DNA of 35,559 bases from UBA5862 sp002408105 (GCA_034189125.1 JAXHVB010000070.1:1-35559), one strand, 5' to 3'; positions 25,520-33,132 are shown, counted from the first letter of the stretch. Numbers and translations are program-made. The notes: generated by a model not told the origin, from the letters alone.

Positions 25520-25714
25520 ATGGGTGAGTTGGTCTCACTGCAGAAACATAAAAAGGCACTCCGCCGGCAGCGTGTGAAGGGTGCGACCCTGTGCGGCCAC
25601 GGTCACCACCGCTGGGTTCGCTTGGATGCAGAGCCCTTTGACGTACGGACAGGCCGTTTGATCACCCGTTGGCGCTGTTCGCGTTGCGGTGCGGAAAAAA
25701 ACGCCGCGACCTGA
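25520..25714 (+). CDS. Small zinc-ribbon-like protein of unknown function
   Basis: A 64-residue basic protein with two potential metal-binding knuckles: CGHGHH (Cys25, His27, His29, His30) and CSRCG (Cys53, Cys56), separated by 22 residues. It opens with a Lys/Arg-rich helix (LQKHKKALRRQRVKG). The pattern suggests a rubredoxin-like or zinc-ribbon knuckle, perhaps a nucleic-acid or ribosome-binding factor, but I do not recognise a named family. The start was set at MGELVSLQKH because the longer frame begins in the intergenic region. It precedes the FAD dehydrogenase by 38 bases on the same strand. Confidence 0.65.
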   Translation: MGELVSLQKHKKALRRQRVKGATLCGHGHHRWVRLDAEPFDVRTGRLITRWRCSRCGAEKNAAT

Positions 25715-25752
25715 TGCCCCAGGCTCGGTCCGACATGGACGAGGAATAAAAC

Positions 25753-27192
25753 ATGGCGACCTCGCGTGCAATACCGGCTGAGCGTCTCGCGCGTCTGGTG
25801 GACGTGGTGGGCCCGACGGGGCTGTTGACCGGTGCCGACGCGGTCCGGCTTCGGGGGTTGGGGCGCCCTGGCACCGAGGTGCGCCCTGAAGTGCTGGTTC
25901 GGCCCAAGACCACCGCAGCGGTTGCCGAGGTGCTGGCCCTGTGCAACCAGTGGCGGTTGCCGGTGGTGACCCAGGGTGGTCTCACCGGTCTGGTGGATGG
26001 TGCCATTCCAGGTCCAGGCGAGCTGGCCCTTTCCCTTGAGTCGATGAACCTGATCGAAGAACTTGATGGCGTTCAGGGCACCTTGCTTGCTCAAGCCGGA
26101 GTCCCGCTGGCTCAGGCGCAGGAAGCCGCCGCTGCCGCTGGCTGGATGCTGCCATTGGATTTGGGTGGGCGTGGGTCGGCCACCCTGGGGGGCAACGTGG
26201 CCACCAATGCCGGCGGCAACCGCGTCCTGCGCTATGGCATGACGCGCAACCTGGTGATGGGTTTGGAGGTGGTTCTGGCCGACGGGACCGTACTCAGTTG
26301 CTTGAAAAAAGTCCTGAAGGACAACACCGGCTATGACCTCAACCAGTTGTTCGTTGGATCCGAAGGTACCCTAGGCGTGATCACGCGCGTATTGCTGCGC
26401 CTGGTCCCAAAGCCTGTGACACGGGCGACGGCATTGGTCGCGCTCGATGATTTTCCCGCTGTGGTTGGACTGCTGCAAAGGATGCGGCTGGGGCTGCAAG
26501 GGCAGCTTACGGCGTTCGAGGTGATGTGGCAGAGCTTCTATCGATGTGTGACCGAACCGCCGGCACCCCACCGCGCCCCGATCTCCGGGGCCCATGCCTA
26601 CTACGTACTGGTGGAAGCCCTGGGGAACGACCCTGCGATTGATGGTCCGCGCTTCGAAGGCGTGCTCGAGCAAGCGGTGGCTGCCGGACAGATCGCGGAC
26701 GCAGTGGTTGCCAAGTCGGAAGGCGAAATCGAAGCGCTGTGGGCGATGCGCGACGATGTGGCACAGGTGGCACGCCACCATCCGTTGGTCGGGTTCGACA
26801 TCAGTTTGCCCGTTGATGCCATGGAGGAATACCTGCGGGTTGTTCACGAAGAACTGCGCGGCGTTTGGCCGCATACCCAACTGATCGTGTTCGGACACCT
26901 CGGTGATGGCAACCTGCATCTGGTGGTGTCGATGCGCGAGGACTGCCCCGCAGAGCGCCAACGCGTCGAGCGCTGCGTCTACCTGCCATTACAGACACGT
27001 GGCGGCTCGATATCGGCCGAGCACGGCGTTGGTTTGCAAAAGAAACCGTACCTTGAGTACAGCCGAAGTCAGCAGGAAATCGAGGTGATGCGGCGCGTCA
27101 AGCGGGCGCTGGACCCCAACCTGGTGCTCAACCCTGGGCGCATTTTCGACGCCATGCCCGTAGACACTAATACCGAGGGGAACGTCCAATGA
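25753..27192 (+). CDS. FAD-linked D-2-hydroxyacid dehydrogenase (GlcD/D-lactate dehydrogenase family)
   Basis: A 479-residue flavoprotein of the vanillyl-alcohol-oxidase fold that should oxidise a D-2-hydroxyacid to a 2-oxoacid. The FAD-binding domain begins at about residue 45 with VLVRPKTTAAVAEVLALCN. GGNVATNAGGNRVLRYGMTR is the pyrophosphate-binding loop, and VGSEGTLGVITRVLLRL closes the domain. The C-terminal cap has FGHLGDGNLHL and ISAEHGVGLQKKPYL, typical of GlcD, D-lactate and D-2-hydroxyglutarate dehydrogenases. The substrate cannot be told. A GAGGA site precedes the ATG. Its stop overlaps the next gene (ATGA), so the two enzymes are translated together and probably share a pathway. 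Confidence 0.85.
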   Translation: MATSRAIPAERLARLVDVVGPTGLLTGADAVRLRGLGRPGTEVRPEVLVRPKTTAAVAEVLALCNQWRLPVVTQGGLTGLVDGAIPGPGELALSLESMNLIEELDGVQGTLLAQAGVPLAQAQEAAAAAGWMLPLDLGGRGSATLGGNVATNAGGNRVLRYGMTRNLVMGLEVVLADGTVLSCLKKVLKDNTGYDLNQLFVGSEGTLGVITRVLLRLVPKPVTRATALVALDDFPAVVGLLQRMRLGLQGQLTAFEVMWQSFYRCVTEPPAPHRAPISGAHAYYVLVEALGNDPAIDGPRFEGVLEQAVAAGQIADAVVAKSEGEIEALWAMRDDVAQVARHHPLVGFDISLPVDAMEEYLRVVHEELRGVWPHTQLIVFGHLGDGNLHLVVSMREDCPAERQRVERCVYLPLQTRGGSISAEHGVGLQKKPYLEYSRSQQEIEVMRRVKRALDPNLVLNPGRIFDAMPVDTNTEGNVQ

Positions 27193-28736
27193 ATGGAGCC
27201 GAAAGCCTGATTCAAACACTGCTCGACTCTGGCGTTGAGGTGTGTTTCACCAACCCTGGTACCTCAGAAATGCACTTTGTTGCGGCGCTGGACAGTGCGC
27301 CCGGCATGCGAGCGGTGCTGGCCTTGTTCGAAGGGGTCGCGACGGGGGCCGCGGATGGCTATGCCCGCATGGCAGGCAAGCCTGCCTGCACCTTGCTGCA
27401 TTTGGGGCCAGGTCTTGGGAATGGGTATGCCAATCTACACAATGCTCGGCGCGCCTCGACGCCAATGGTCAACATCGTTGGGGACCACGCCACCTACCAC
27501 AAGCAGTACGACGCGCCCTTGCAGTCAGACATCGAGGGGCTTGCGCGTACGCTGTCCGGTTGGGTTCACACCACAGTTGACCCTCGAAGCGTTGCGCCGG
27601 ATGCGGCTCGGGCCGTGGCAGCCGCCCTGTCCCCCCCGGGACAGATCGCAACCCTTATTCTGCCCGCCGACAATTCCTGGAGTGACAACGCCGAGGCGGC
27701 GTATCCGACCATTGCGCCGAGCGCGCCGGCTTCGGTGCCGAGCGAGCGCATCACTGCGGTGGCCGAGATCCTGCAAAGTGGAGAGCCCGCACTGATCCTG
27801 ATGAATGGCGCCGCCCTGCGCGCTGAGGGACTCCAGCTGGCTGCCCGCATTGCCGGCAAGACAGGGGCTGTGCTCAATGCAGAAACCTTTGCTGCGCGTA
27901 CCGCGCGAGGCGCGGGGCTGCCTGTGGTGGAGCGGTTTCCGTATTTCGGTGAGCAGGCCATTGAAGCGATGCAGGCCTACAACCACCTGATTTTGCTCGG
28001 CGCCAAACCCCCGGTCGGTTTTTTCGCATACCCTGGAACCCCGAGCTGGTTCACTCCACCCCACTGCGCGATCCATACGCTCGCCCGCGCCGATGAAGAT
28101 GCGCTGGCCGCGTTGGCGCAGTTGGCCGAAGCGGTGGGTGCAAAGGCGAGTGATGCAGTGCTTGCACCAAGCCACCGCCCGGATCTGCCCTCGGGCGCGC
28201 TCGACGCGATGGCGGTGGGGGCGGTGGTTGGGCACTTCCTGCCGGAAAATGCCATTGTTTCGGATGAAGCGGTGACGGCGGGGTTTGCCATTCCTGGCTG
28301 TACCGCAGGGTGTCCACCCCACGACTGGCTGAGCCTGACTGGTGGGGCCATCGGCCAGGGTTTGCCCGTGGCGACTGGCGCGGCCGTTGCCTGCCCGGAC
28401 CGCAAAGTCGTGTGTCTTGAGGGCGACGGCAGCGCCATGTACACCATCCAGTCTCTGTGGACCCAGGCGCGCGAAAACCTTGATGTCACCACCGTGGTTT
28501 TCAATAACGCCGCCTATGCCATCCTGCAGCTGGAACTTGCCCGCGTCGGGGTGGAGCAGCCAGGGCCCAATGCAACAAAGGTTCTGGACCTTACCCGACC
28601 GGTACTGAACTTCGCCCAAATGTCGCAAAGTATGGGTGTGCCTGGCGTGCGCGCGACCACCGCAGAGGAATTCATCAAGGCGTTTTCTACCGCGATGTCT
28701 GAACGGGGTCCCCGCCTCATCGAAGTCATGCTGTAA
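27189..28736 (+). CDS. ThDP-dependent enzyme, acetolactate-synthase-like large subunit
   Basis: A 515-residue thiamine diphosphate enzyme. The catalytic glutamate is in LFEGVATGAADGYAR (Glu48). FTNPGTSEMHFVAAL begins the PYR domain. The ThDP/Mg motif GDGSAMYTIQSLW (412 on) ends at the paired Asn439-Asn440. It resembles the family often annotated as acetolactate synthase large subunit, but it is shorter than true AHAS (about 560-590). No ilvN small subunit or ilvC lies nearby. Coupling to a hydroxyacid dehydrogenase suggests a 2-oxoacid decarboxylase or carboligase, like mandelate-pathway MdlB/MdlC in logic. That role is inference. Confidence 0.83.
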   Translation: MNGAESLIQTLLDSGVEVCFTNPGTSEMHFVAALDSAPGMRAVLALFEGVATGAADGYARMAGKPACTLLHLGPGLGNGYANLHNARRASTPMVNIVGDHATYHKQYDAPLQSDIEGLARTLSGWVHTTVDPRSVAPDAARAVAAALSPPGQIATLILPADNSWSDNAEAAYPTIAPSAPASVPSERITAVAEILQSGEPALILMNGAALRAEGLQLAARIAGKTGAVLNAETFAARTARGAGLPVVERFPYFGEQAIEAMQAYNHLILLGAKPPVGFFAYPGTPSWFTPPHCAIHTLARADEDALAALAQLAEAVGAKASDAVLAPSHRPDLPSGALDAMAVGAVVGHFLPENAIVSDEAVTAGFAIPGCTAGCPPHDWLSLTGGAIGQGLPVATGAAVACPDRKVVCLEGDGSAMYTIQSLWTQARENLDVTTVVFNNAAYAILQLELARVGVEQPGPNATKVLDLTRPVLNFAQMSQSMGVPGVRATTAEEFIKAFSTAMSERGPRLIEVML

Positions 28737-28847
28737 TTTCACGGGCGCCCGCAGTCATCGATCTGGTTGACCCAACGTCCTCGCCTGACCCTGCAGATCC
28801 CCGCACGGCGCCTAGGGCATGTGCTGGCGGAAAAGGGCGGAACCAGA

Positions 28848-28898
28848 ACAGGTGCGGTAGGTCAGCGGTGTGTAAACCCGGATGTTCCCGCAACCTGT
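28848..28898 (+). ncRNA. Cobalamin-riboswitch-like core (orphan)
   Basis: The block CCCGCAACCTGTAAC (28887-28901) closely matches the B12 box CCCGC-N-ACUGU-AA of cobalamin riboswitches, with one extra C. The extra C is matched by an extra G in ACAGGT (28848-28853), which pairs with ACCTGT (28893-28898) as helix P3, a compensating pair of changes. A short hairpin CGG...CCCG (28866-28880) with loop TGTGTAAA fits P5/L5. TAGGTCAG sits where UAGGGAAG is usual. Outer helices are partial: GGGCA (28815-28819) could pair with TGCCC (28944-28948), but that strand is in the tRNA. A cobalamin gene does not follow on the plus strand; arsS is next. It may be degenerate. Confidence 0.45.
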
Positions 28899-28940
28899 AA
28901 CGATTCGATCAGGGGAGAATCAATCACGCAAGACTGTGAA

Positions 28941-29017
28941 TGGTGCCCCGGAGAGGATTCGAACCTCTGACCTGCCCCTTAGGAGGGGGCTGCGCTATCC
29001 AGCTGTGCCACCGGGGC
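28941..29017 (-). tRNA. tRNA-Arg (anticodon CCT)
   Basis: Read on the minus strand it folds as a 77-base tRNA with encoded CCA. The acceptor stem is GCCCCGG with CCGGGGC and discriminator A. The anticodon stem and loop CCCCT CCTAA GGGG has the anticodon CCT, decoding AGG. The T arm is AGAGGTTCGAATCCTCT. The D stem pairs GCAC with GCGC, leaving one A-C mismatch. The 3' end faces the riboswitch-like RNA. Confidence 0.95.
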
Positions 29018-29044
29018 GAAACAATGACGGTGTAGAGAGGCGCC

Positions 29045-29073
29045 ATTGTATCGGTGTGGGTGGTGTTCACCAA
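29045..29073 (-). promoter_or_regulatory. Probable promoter of tRNA-Arg
   Basis: On the minus strand TTGGTG (29068-29073) and TACAAT (29045-29050) are 17 bases apart, with transcription expected near 29038, about 20 bases before the tRNA. The -10 is 5 of 6. The -35 overlaps that of the divergent arsS promoter. Confidence 0.5.
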
Positions 29074-29093
29074 ACGGAGGCTCGACATACAAT
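29066..29093 (+). promoter_or_regulatory. Possible promoter of the arsS operon
   Basis: TTCACC (29066-29071; 4 of 6) and TACAAT (29088-29093; 5 of 6) are 16 bases apart and 44 bases before the arsS start. The -35 overlaps the -35 of the tRNA promoter on the other strand. Confidence 0.42.
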
Positions 29094-29137
29094 GGGCCGC
29101 AGCGCTGCATACCCGGATTTTACTTGCGGAGGTGAGC

Positions 29138-30109
29138 TTGCACGACACCCGACCCTTGTTGCTAAGTCACTCAGAATTCCCGTCCGTGAATCGCGACGGA
29201 TTGGACACGCTACAGGTCAACCTTGGCTATCGCTGTAACCTCAGTTGCACGCATTGCCACGTGGGTGCGGGGCCGAAACGTACCGAAATGATGGCCGACC
29301 GAGAAGTTGACACTGTGCTTGAGGTGTTGGAACAGCTCGAGGTGCGAACCCTCGACCTGACTGGCGGTGCGCCAGAGATGCATCCCAGGTTTCGCGACCT
29401 TGTCCAGCGGGCCCGCGAGCTCGGGGTGCAGGTGATTGACCGCTGCAACCTCACGATACTGCTGGAGCCAGGCTACGAATCCCTGCCCGAGTTTCTGCGG
29501 GATCACCGGGTCGAGGTGGTCGCGTCGCTTCCCTGTTATGAAGAAGAGAACGTTGACCGCCAGCGGGGTCGTGGCGTGTACGGGGCGAGCATTGAGGCGC
29601 TGCACATACTGAATCGACTGGGGTATGGAAAGCCGGACACGGGCCTGGTATTGAACCTGGTGTACAACCCGGTGGGTGCCAACTTGCCGCCTCCACAGGC
29701 GGAACTCGAAGCCGCCTACCGTGCTGAACTTGAGCGCCAGTGGGGCATTGAGTTCAATTCGCTATTTACCCTGGCCAATATGCCGATTTCAAGGTTCGGC
29801 AGCGTGCTCTTGGCGAAGAACCAGTACCACCAATACATGTCCCTACTGAGGGACAGTTTTCGTGCGGAGAACCTCGATACCCTCATGTGCCGCTCGCTGG
29901 TCAGCGTCGACTGGCGAGGGCATCTGTACGATTGTGACTTCAACCAAATGCTGAGGCTGCCGCTGACTGCCCCGGGCCGTTCGCCAACCACGCTGCAGAC
30001 CCTGCTCGGTGAACCACTCGATGACAATCCAATCGCCACAGGCCAACATTGTTTCGGCTGTACCGCAGGCCAGGGTAGCAGTTGCGGTGGTGCCCTGGCA
30101 GAGGTTTGA
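29138..30109 (+). CDS. arsS: Arsenosugar biosynthesis radical SAM protein ArsS
   Basis: A 323-residue radical SAM enzyme. In the family it builds the adenosine-derived dimethylarsenoribose that leads to arsenosugars. The radical SAM cysteines are in CNLSCTHC (Cys33, Cys37, Cys40), after DTLQVNLGYR. The C-terminal DUF3641 has the family-specific cysteines Cys305, Cys308 and Cys316 in HCFGCTAGQGSSCGG. The start is a TTG at 29138, chosen for the family N terminus (HDTRPLLLS) and the strong GGAGGTG site 5 bases upstream; a GTG at 29132 sits inside that site. It is first in a three-gene operon with two glycosyltransferases. No arsM or arsR is in the window. Confidence 0.92.
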   Translation: MHDTRPLLLSHSEFPSVNRDGLDTLQVNLGYRCNLSCTHCHVGAGPKRTEMMADREVDTVLEVLEQLEVRTLDLTGGAPEMHPRFRDLVQRARELGVQVIDRCNLTILLEPGYESLPEFLRDHRVEVVASLPCYEEENVDRQRGRGVYGASIEALHILNRLGYGKPDTGLVLNLVYNPVGANLPPPQAELEAAYRAELERQWGIEFNSLFTLANMPISRFGSVLLAKNQYHQYMSLLRDSFRAENLDTLMCRSLVSVDWRGHLYDCDFNQMLRLPLTAPGRSPTTLQTLLGEPLDDNPIATGQHCFGCTAGQGSSCGGALAEV

Positions 30110-30124
30110 CTCGCTCTAAAGTCC

Positions 30125-30802
30125 ATGCGCATTTCGGTAGTGATGCCAGTGCTGAACGAGGCAAGGTTGGTGCGTGCTGCAGTCGACCGACTGCAGCCAC
30201 TGCGCAAGATGGGGCACGAATTGATTGTTGTCGACGGCGGCAGTTCCGATGGGACGCCTGAGTTGGCGCAACTGGGGTCGGATCTTGTGGTTTGTACTGG
30301 CAGAGGCCGAGGGACACAGCTTGCTCGTGGTGCAGAAGCCTCGACTGGCGACTTGCTGTTGTTCGTTCATGTTGACACACTTCTACCCGACTTGAAACGC
30401 CTGCATGCGCTGGCTCAGTCGGGTGTCTGGTCGGGTGGATGGGGCTTTCATGCGCTGCGCTTGGATGGGCGAGGTGCAGTGTTTCGCTGCATCGAGCGAG
30501 CGGTGAGTTGGCGTTCCCGCTGGACGGGCATCGGCACTGGTGACCAGGCGATCTTTGTTGATCGCGGCCTGTATCAGAGGGCGGGCGGGTTCGCAGCGAT
30601 TCCCCTTATGGAAGACATTGAACTGTGCAAGCGCCTGAGGCGTCGGGTGCGGCCGCACTGGGTGGCCGACCCGGTGGTGACGTCGAGCCGACGCTGGGAA
30701 TCACGCGGCGTGGCGAGAACCGTTGTACTGATGTGGGCCGTCAGATTTGCCTACTGGTGCGGTGCGAGCCCAGAGCGCTTGTCGCGTTGGTACGCTGCCT
30801 GA
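30125..30802 (+). CDS. Arsenosugar biosynthesis glycosyltransferase, GT2-like (TIGR04283 family)
   Basis: A GT-A family 2 glycosyltransferase of 225 residues. Motifs are VVMPVLNEARLV (residues 5-16), VVDGGSSDGT, LFVHVDTLLP at the donor/metal position, and the late PLMEDIELCKRLRR. Members of this family recurrently adjoin arsS, hence the name. The actual sugar and acceptor are not established for this protein. It starts 16 bases after arsS. Its stop overlaps the next gene's start (TGATG), so all three are probably one transcript. The C-terminal hydrophobic tail (VVLMWAVRFAYWC) may contact the membrane. Confidence 0.85.
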   Translation: MRISVVMPVLNEARLVRAAVDRLQPLRKMGHELIVVDGGSSDGTPELAQLGSDLVVCTGRGRGTQLARGAEASTGDLLLFVHVDTLLPDLKRLHALAQSGVWSGGWGFHALRLDGRGAVFRCIERAVSWRSRWTGIGTGDQAIFVDRGLYQRAGGFAAIPLMEDIELCKRLRRRVRPHWVADPVVTSSRRWESRGVARTVVLMWAVRFAYWCGASPERLSRWYAA

Positions 30803-31488
30803 TGTCGGGTGCGCCGCAGGTCAGGGCGCCCGCCATTGGGTGTGGTCGGGTACAGGTATTTGGCCGTGCACCGGAGCCTGGTGTCAGCAAGACCCGCTTG
30901 ATTCCTCGCCTTGGAGCTGCTGGTGCAGCCAAGCTTCACGCCCAATTGTTGCGACACACCTTCCGTGCCCTACAACCTGCGCAGGACCGTTTGGAGTTTT
31001 GGGCCACGCCCAGGGCCTTGGACGACCGGTTTGTTGGCGTGGTGCCGGCGTCGGTGCCGCGATTCGATCAGCAGGGCGCTGACCTCGGCGCACGCATGGC
31101 CCACGCCCTGCGTGATGGCTTGAGGCGAAGCGAAGCTGTGGTGTTGGTCGGGAGCGACGCGCCGGGGGTCGACGCGCAGTACGTGTGTGGTGGATTGAGG
31201 GCGCTCGCTGCCGGTGCTGATCTGGTGTTGGGTCCCGCAGAGGACGGTGGCTACGTGCTAGTTGGTTTGAGGCGGTTGCATCCTGAGTTGTTCCTTGATA
31301 TCCCCTGGGGCAGTGCCGAAGTCATGGTTCAGACTGAGTCGAGGGCCCGCGCGCTGGGCCTTTCCATTTTACGCCTGGAAACACTGTGGGACATTGATCG
31401 GCCCTCTGATGTCGAGCGCCTGCGAAACTGGCAGAGGAACAACCACTGGTATGGCGGTGGCGATTCGGTTGAAGTGCCGGCTCTCTGA
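30802..31488 (+). CDS. Arsenosugar biosynthesis glycosyltransferase, DUF2064 (TIGR04282 family)
   Basis: A nucleotidyl/glycosyltransferase-like GT-A protein of 228 residues. Visible motifs are VQVFGRAPEPGVSKTRLIP (residues 17-35), VGSDAPGV, GPAEDGGYVLVGL and DIDRPSDVERL, all typical of the DUF2064 family that accompanies arsS. Its chemistry is unproven; it may make an activated sugar or transfer one. The ATG overlaps the preceding stop, and the longer frame was discarded. It is the last gene of the arsS operon and converges with flgZ, with 11 bases between stops. Confidence 0.85.
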   Translation: MSGAPQVRAPAIGCGRVQVFGRAPEPGVSKTRLIPRLGAAGAAKLHAQLLRHTFRALQPAQDRLEFWATPRALDDRFVGVVPASVPRFDQQGADLGARMAHALRDGLRRSEAVVLVGSDAPGVDAQYVCGGLRALAAGADLVLGPAEDGGYVLVGLRRLHPELFLDIPWGSAEVMVQTESRARALGLSILRLETLWDIDRPSDVERLRNWQRNNHWYGGGDSVEVPAL

Positions 31489-31499
31489 CTTGGGTTCAA

Positions 31500-32249
31500 C
31501 TACACCGATTCGGCACGCAGGCGAGCGCGTTGCAGAGATTGAATCAGCCGAGATAGACCCCGGCTGTCGTCCACTTCGAGCAGTCGAAAGCCCACGCGCG
31601 TCAGGCCATCCCTCGTCGACCTGCAGTGGCGGACTTCCAACGTGCATTGAATCGCGGGTCCCTCTGGTGTCTCGATCGCGCAGGTGCCGTACTGCTGCCC
31701 GACCGCCCAGTCCCATCCTTCGGCGGCGTCGAACTGAACACAGCAACCCCCAAGCGACAGGTCATGCAGTCGGCCCACCGAAGGTGGGCTGTCAGGACTC
31801 TCTGAAAGTGCAGAGAGGCGCGCCTGCAGTTGATGGTTGGCCAAGTTGACTCTGTATCCATCTCGGCGTTGCAGGTGGTCGATGGCGGTTGGCCATGCGT
31901 AGTAGAGCGCTGCGCCCGCAGTGGTATTCTCGGAAGCCACGTTACTGATGGGCTCTAGGTTGCGCAGCCAAAGAAGTCCGCCGTCCAGTCGACCTTTCAG
32001 CGTCAGGACTTTCCCAGCCAAGGTGGCTGGGTCGACCCGTCGGGGCAGGGGGGCATCGAACCCCAACCACTGGCACTGCGCGCCGAGCGCACTGAGGGTG
32101 ATGGTGGCTGAAGAAGGGGTCCGGGGTGCCAGCACTTTGAAGGCGACGTTCTGGCGCAGTGCACGCATCAGGAGGCGGGTGATTTCTTCGGACCGGCTGA
32201 CGCGAGCCGGCTTTGTTGGCTCACGTGGGAGCAAGCGCGTGAGGTCCAT
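31500..32249 (-). CDS. flgZ: Flagellar brake protein FlgZ (YcgR-type PilZ protein)
   Basis: A cyclic-di-GMP effector that slows flagellar motility by acting on the motor stator; about 249 residues. An N-terminal YcgR domain (about 20-120) leads into a PilZ domain with the arginine motif QRRDGYRV (127-134) and DLSLGG (163-168), the c-di-GMP-binding pair. The name rests on position: in Pseudomonas the flgZ gene follows flgM and flgN exactly as here. The start is unclear. ATG at 32249 is used, with GTG at 32261 or TTG at 32264 in frame. It ends 11 bases from the converging arsenosugar operon. Confidence 0.88.
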   Translation of the reverse strand: MDLTRLLPREPTKPARVSRSEEITRLLMRALRQNVAFKVLAPRTPSSATITLSALGAQCQWLGFDAPLPRRVDPATLAGKVLTLKGRLDGGLLWLRNLEPISNVASENTTAGAALYYAWPTAIDHLQRRDGYRVNLANHQLQARLSALSESPDSPPSVGRLHDLSLGGCCVQFDAAEGWDWAVGQQYGTCAIETPEGPAIQCTLEVRHCRSTRDGLTRVGFRLLEVDDSRGLSRLIQSLQRARLRAESV

Positions 32250-32273
32250 GCCCTGTGACACCAATCGATTGGT

Positions 32274-32759
32274 TCAGGCGGTTCCGAGGGTGCGGTGTCC
32301 ACTGCGCTGAGCACGTACCCCCTCCGCGCTGTAGGTATTTGCGTGTTCCGGGCCAAGCAGCAACTGCAGCAAGCGCTGCAAGCGATCCCGACCAGCCTGC
32401 ACCAAGCGGCCGTTGATCTGATTGGCCCGGTCGCAGGCACGCAACAGCTCGCCACGACCCTGCCAGGAATTCGCAAGCTCGCCTGACGCACACTGCTGTG
32501 CGATTCCTTGCTCGGCTTGGTCGGTGCTCCACTCCGGATGCAGGCGGACAAACGTCTCGCGCCGATCGCGGTGCAGCGCGGCCAGGTTTTCAATTGAGGT
32601 CGATTTTTGGGCAAGCAGTTCCGGTAGTGCTTCCCGGTCACTTTGTTCGAGCAGCACCCGCTCATCGGTCAGTTGTTGAAGAAAGTTTTGCAGCAGCTCG
32701 GTCTCGCGCTCTAGCGATGCGCGCAGCCAACCGACTGAGTTTTCGGCGGTTGGTGTCAT
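32274..32759 (-). CDS. flgN: Flagellar export chaperone FlgN
   Basis: A helical cytoplasmic chaperone of 161 residues that in the family delivers the hook-filament junction proteins FlgK and FlgL to the export gate. The Leu/Gln-rich heptad stretches ETELLQNFLQQLTDERVLLE and RLQRLLQLLL are typical, as is the small size. The ATG overlaps the flgM stop (ATGA). It sits between flgM and flgZ, the Pseudomonas order. Sequence conservation is low in this family, so the call leans on context. Confidence 0.85.
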   Translation of the reverse strand: MTPTAENSVGWLRASLERETELLQNFLQQLTDERVLLEQSDREALPELLAQKSTSIENLAALHRDRRETFVRLHPEWSTDQAEQGIAQQCASGELANSWQGRGELLRACDRANQINGRLVQAGRDRLQRLLQLLLGPEHANTYSAEGVRAQRSGHRTLGTA

Positions 32760-33076
32760 GCGTCGTCCTTGAGCATCCGCTCGGCTTCAAGAATTTTTTC
32801 AGCGACCTTGGGGCTGTCGACTTCGTATTCGGCTGTGGCGATCTGATGGCGCAATTGGTCCACCACATCCAGACGCACGGGGTCTCCAGCCTGAATTGCC
32901 TGCTGAAGGCGCTGCAGTGTTTGTGCGTGGTCGCTGAGTTCGACTTGGGTGTCGGGGGCGGCCGCGCCGGGTGCAGTCCCAGGCTTTGATCCGTCGTTCG
33001 GTGTGCTGGGAGTGCCACGTGACCGCGATGCCCGCTCGTGCCGACTGCCGCCGATTGGCGGGATATCAATGCTCAT
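32756..33076 (-). CDS. flgM: Anti-sigma-28 factor FlgM
   Basis: Binds FliA (sigma-28) until the hook is complete, then is exported, releasing late flagellar genes. The 106-residue protein has a disordered N-terminal half and a C-terminal helix region with VRLDVVDQLRHQIATAEYEV and VAEKILEAERMLKD, the sigma-binding part. The start MSIDIPPIGG was chosen over a longer frame, since flgM begins this way in relatives. A good FliA promoter lies upstream, giving the expected autoregulation. The stop overlaps flgN. Confidence 0.9.
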   Translation of the reverse strand: MSIDIPPIGGSRHERASRSRGTPSTPNDGSKPGTAPGAAAPDTQVELSDHAQTLQRLQQAIQAGDPVRLDVVDQLRHQIATAEYEVDSPKVAEKILEAERMLKDDA

Positions 33077-33132
33077 GTTCGATCCTGGTTTCCCGTGGGG
33101 ACGGCTGTTGCCCCAATCAGTTGATACCGACT

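Noticed and set aside
27189..28736. Calling the ThDP gene ilvB
   Set aside because: It is too short for acetohydroxyacid synthase, and no small subunit or other branched-chain genes lie nearby.
28737..28940. SRP (4.5S), 6S or RsmY/Z-type small RNA
   Set aside because: The conserved SRP tetraloop block and 6S bubble are absent. A few GGA motifs occur, but not more than expected in GC-rich DNA. The B12-box resemblance is a better explanation.
28767..28970. Short protein reading frame in front of the tRNA
   Set aside because: Its C terminus (CPGEDSNL) is a known artefact of translating tRNA antisense sequence and there is no ribosome site.
29018..31488. Genomic island integrated at tRNA-Arg
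   Set aside because: There is no integrase and no repeated tRNA 3' end in the window, and codon use of the arsS operon looks like its neighbours.
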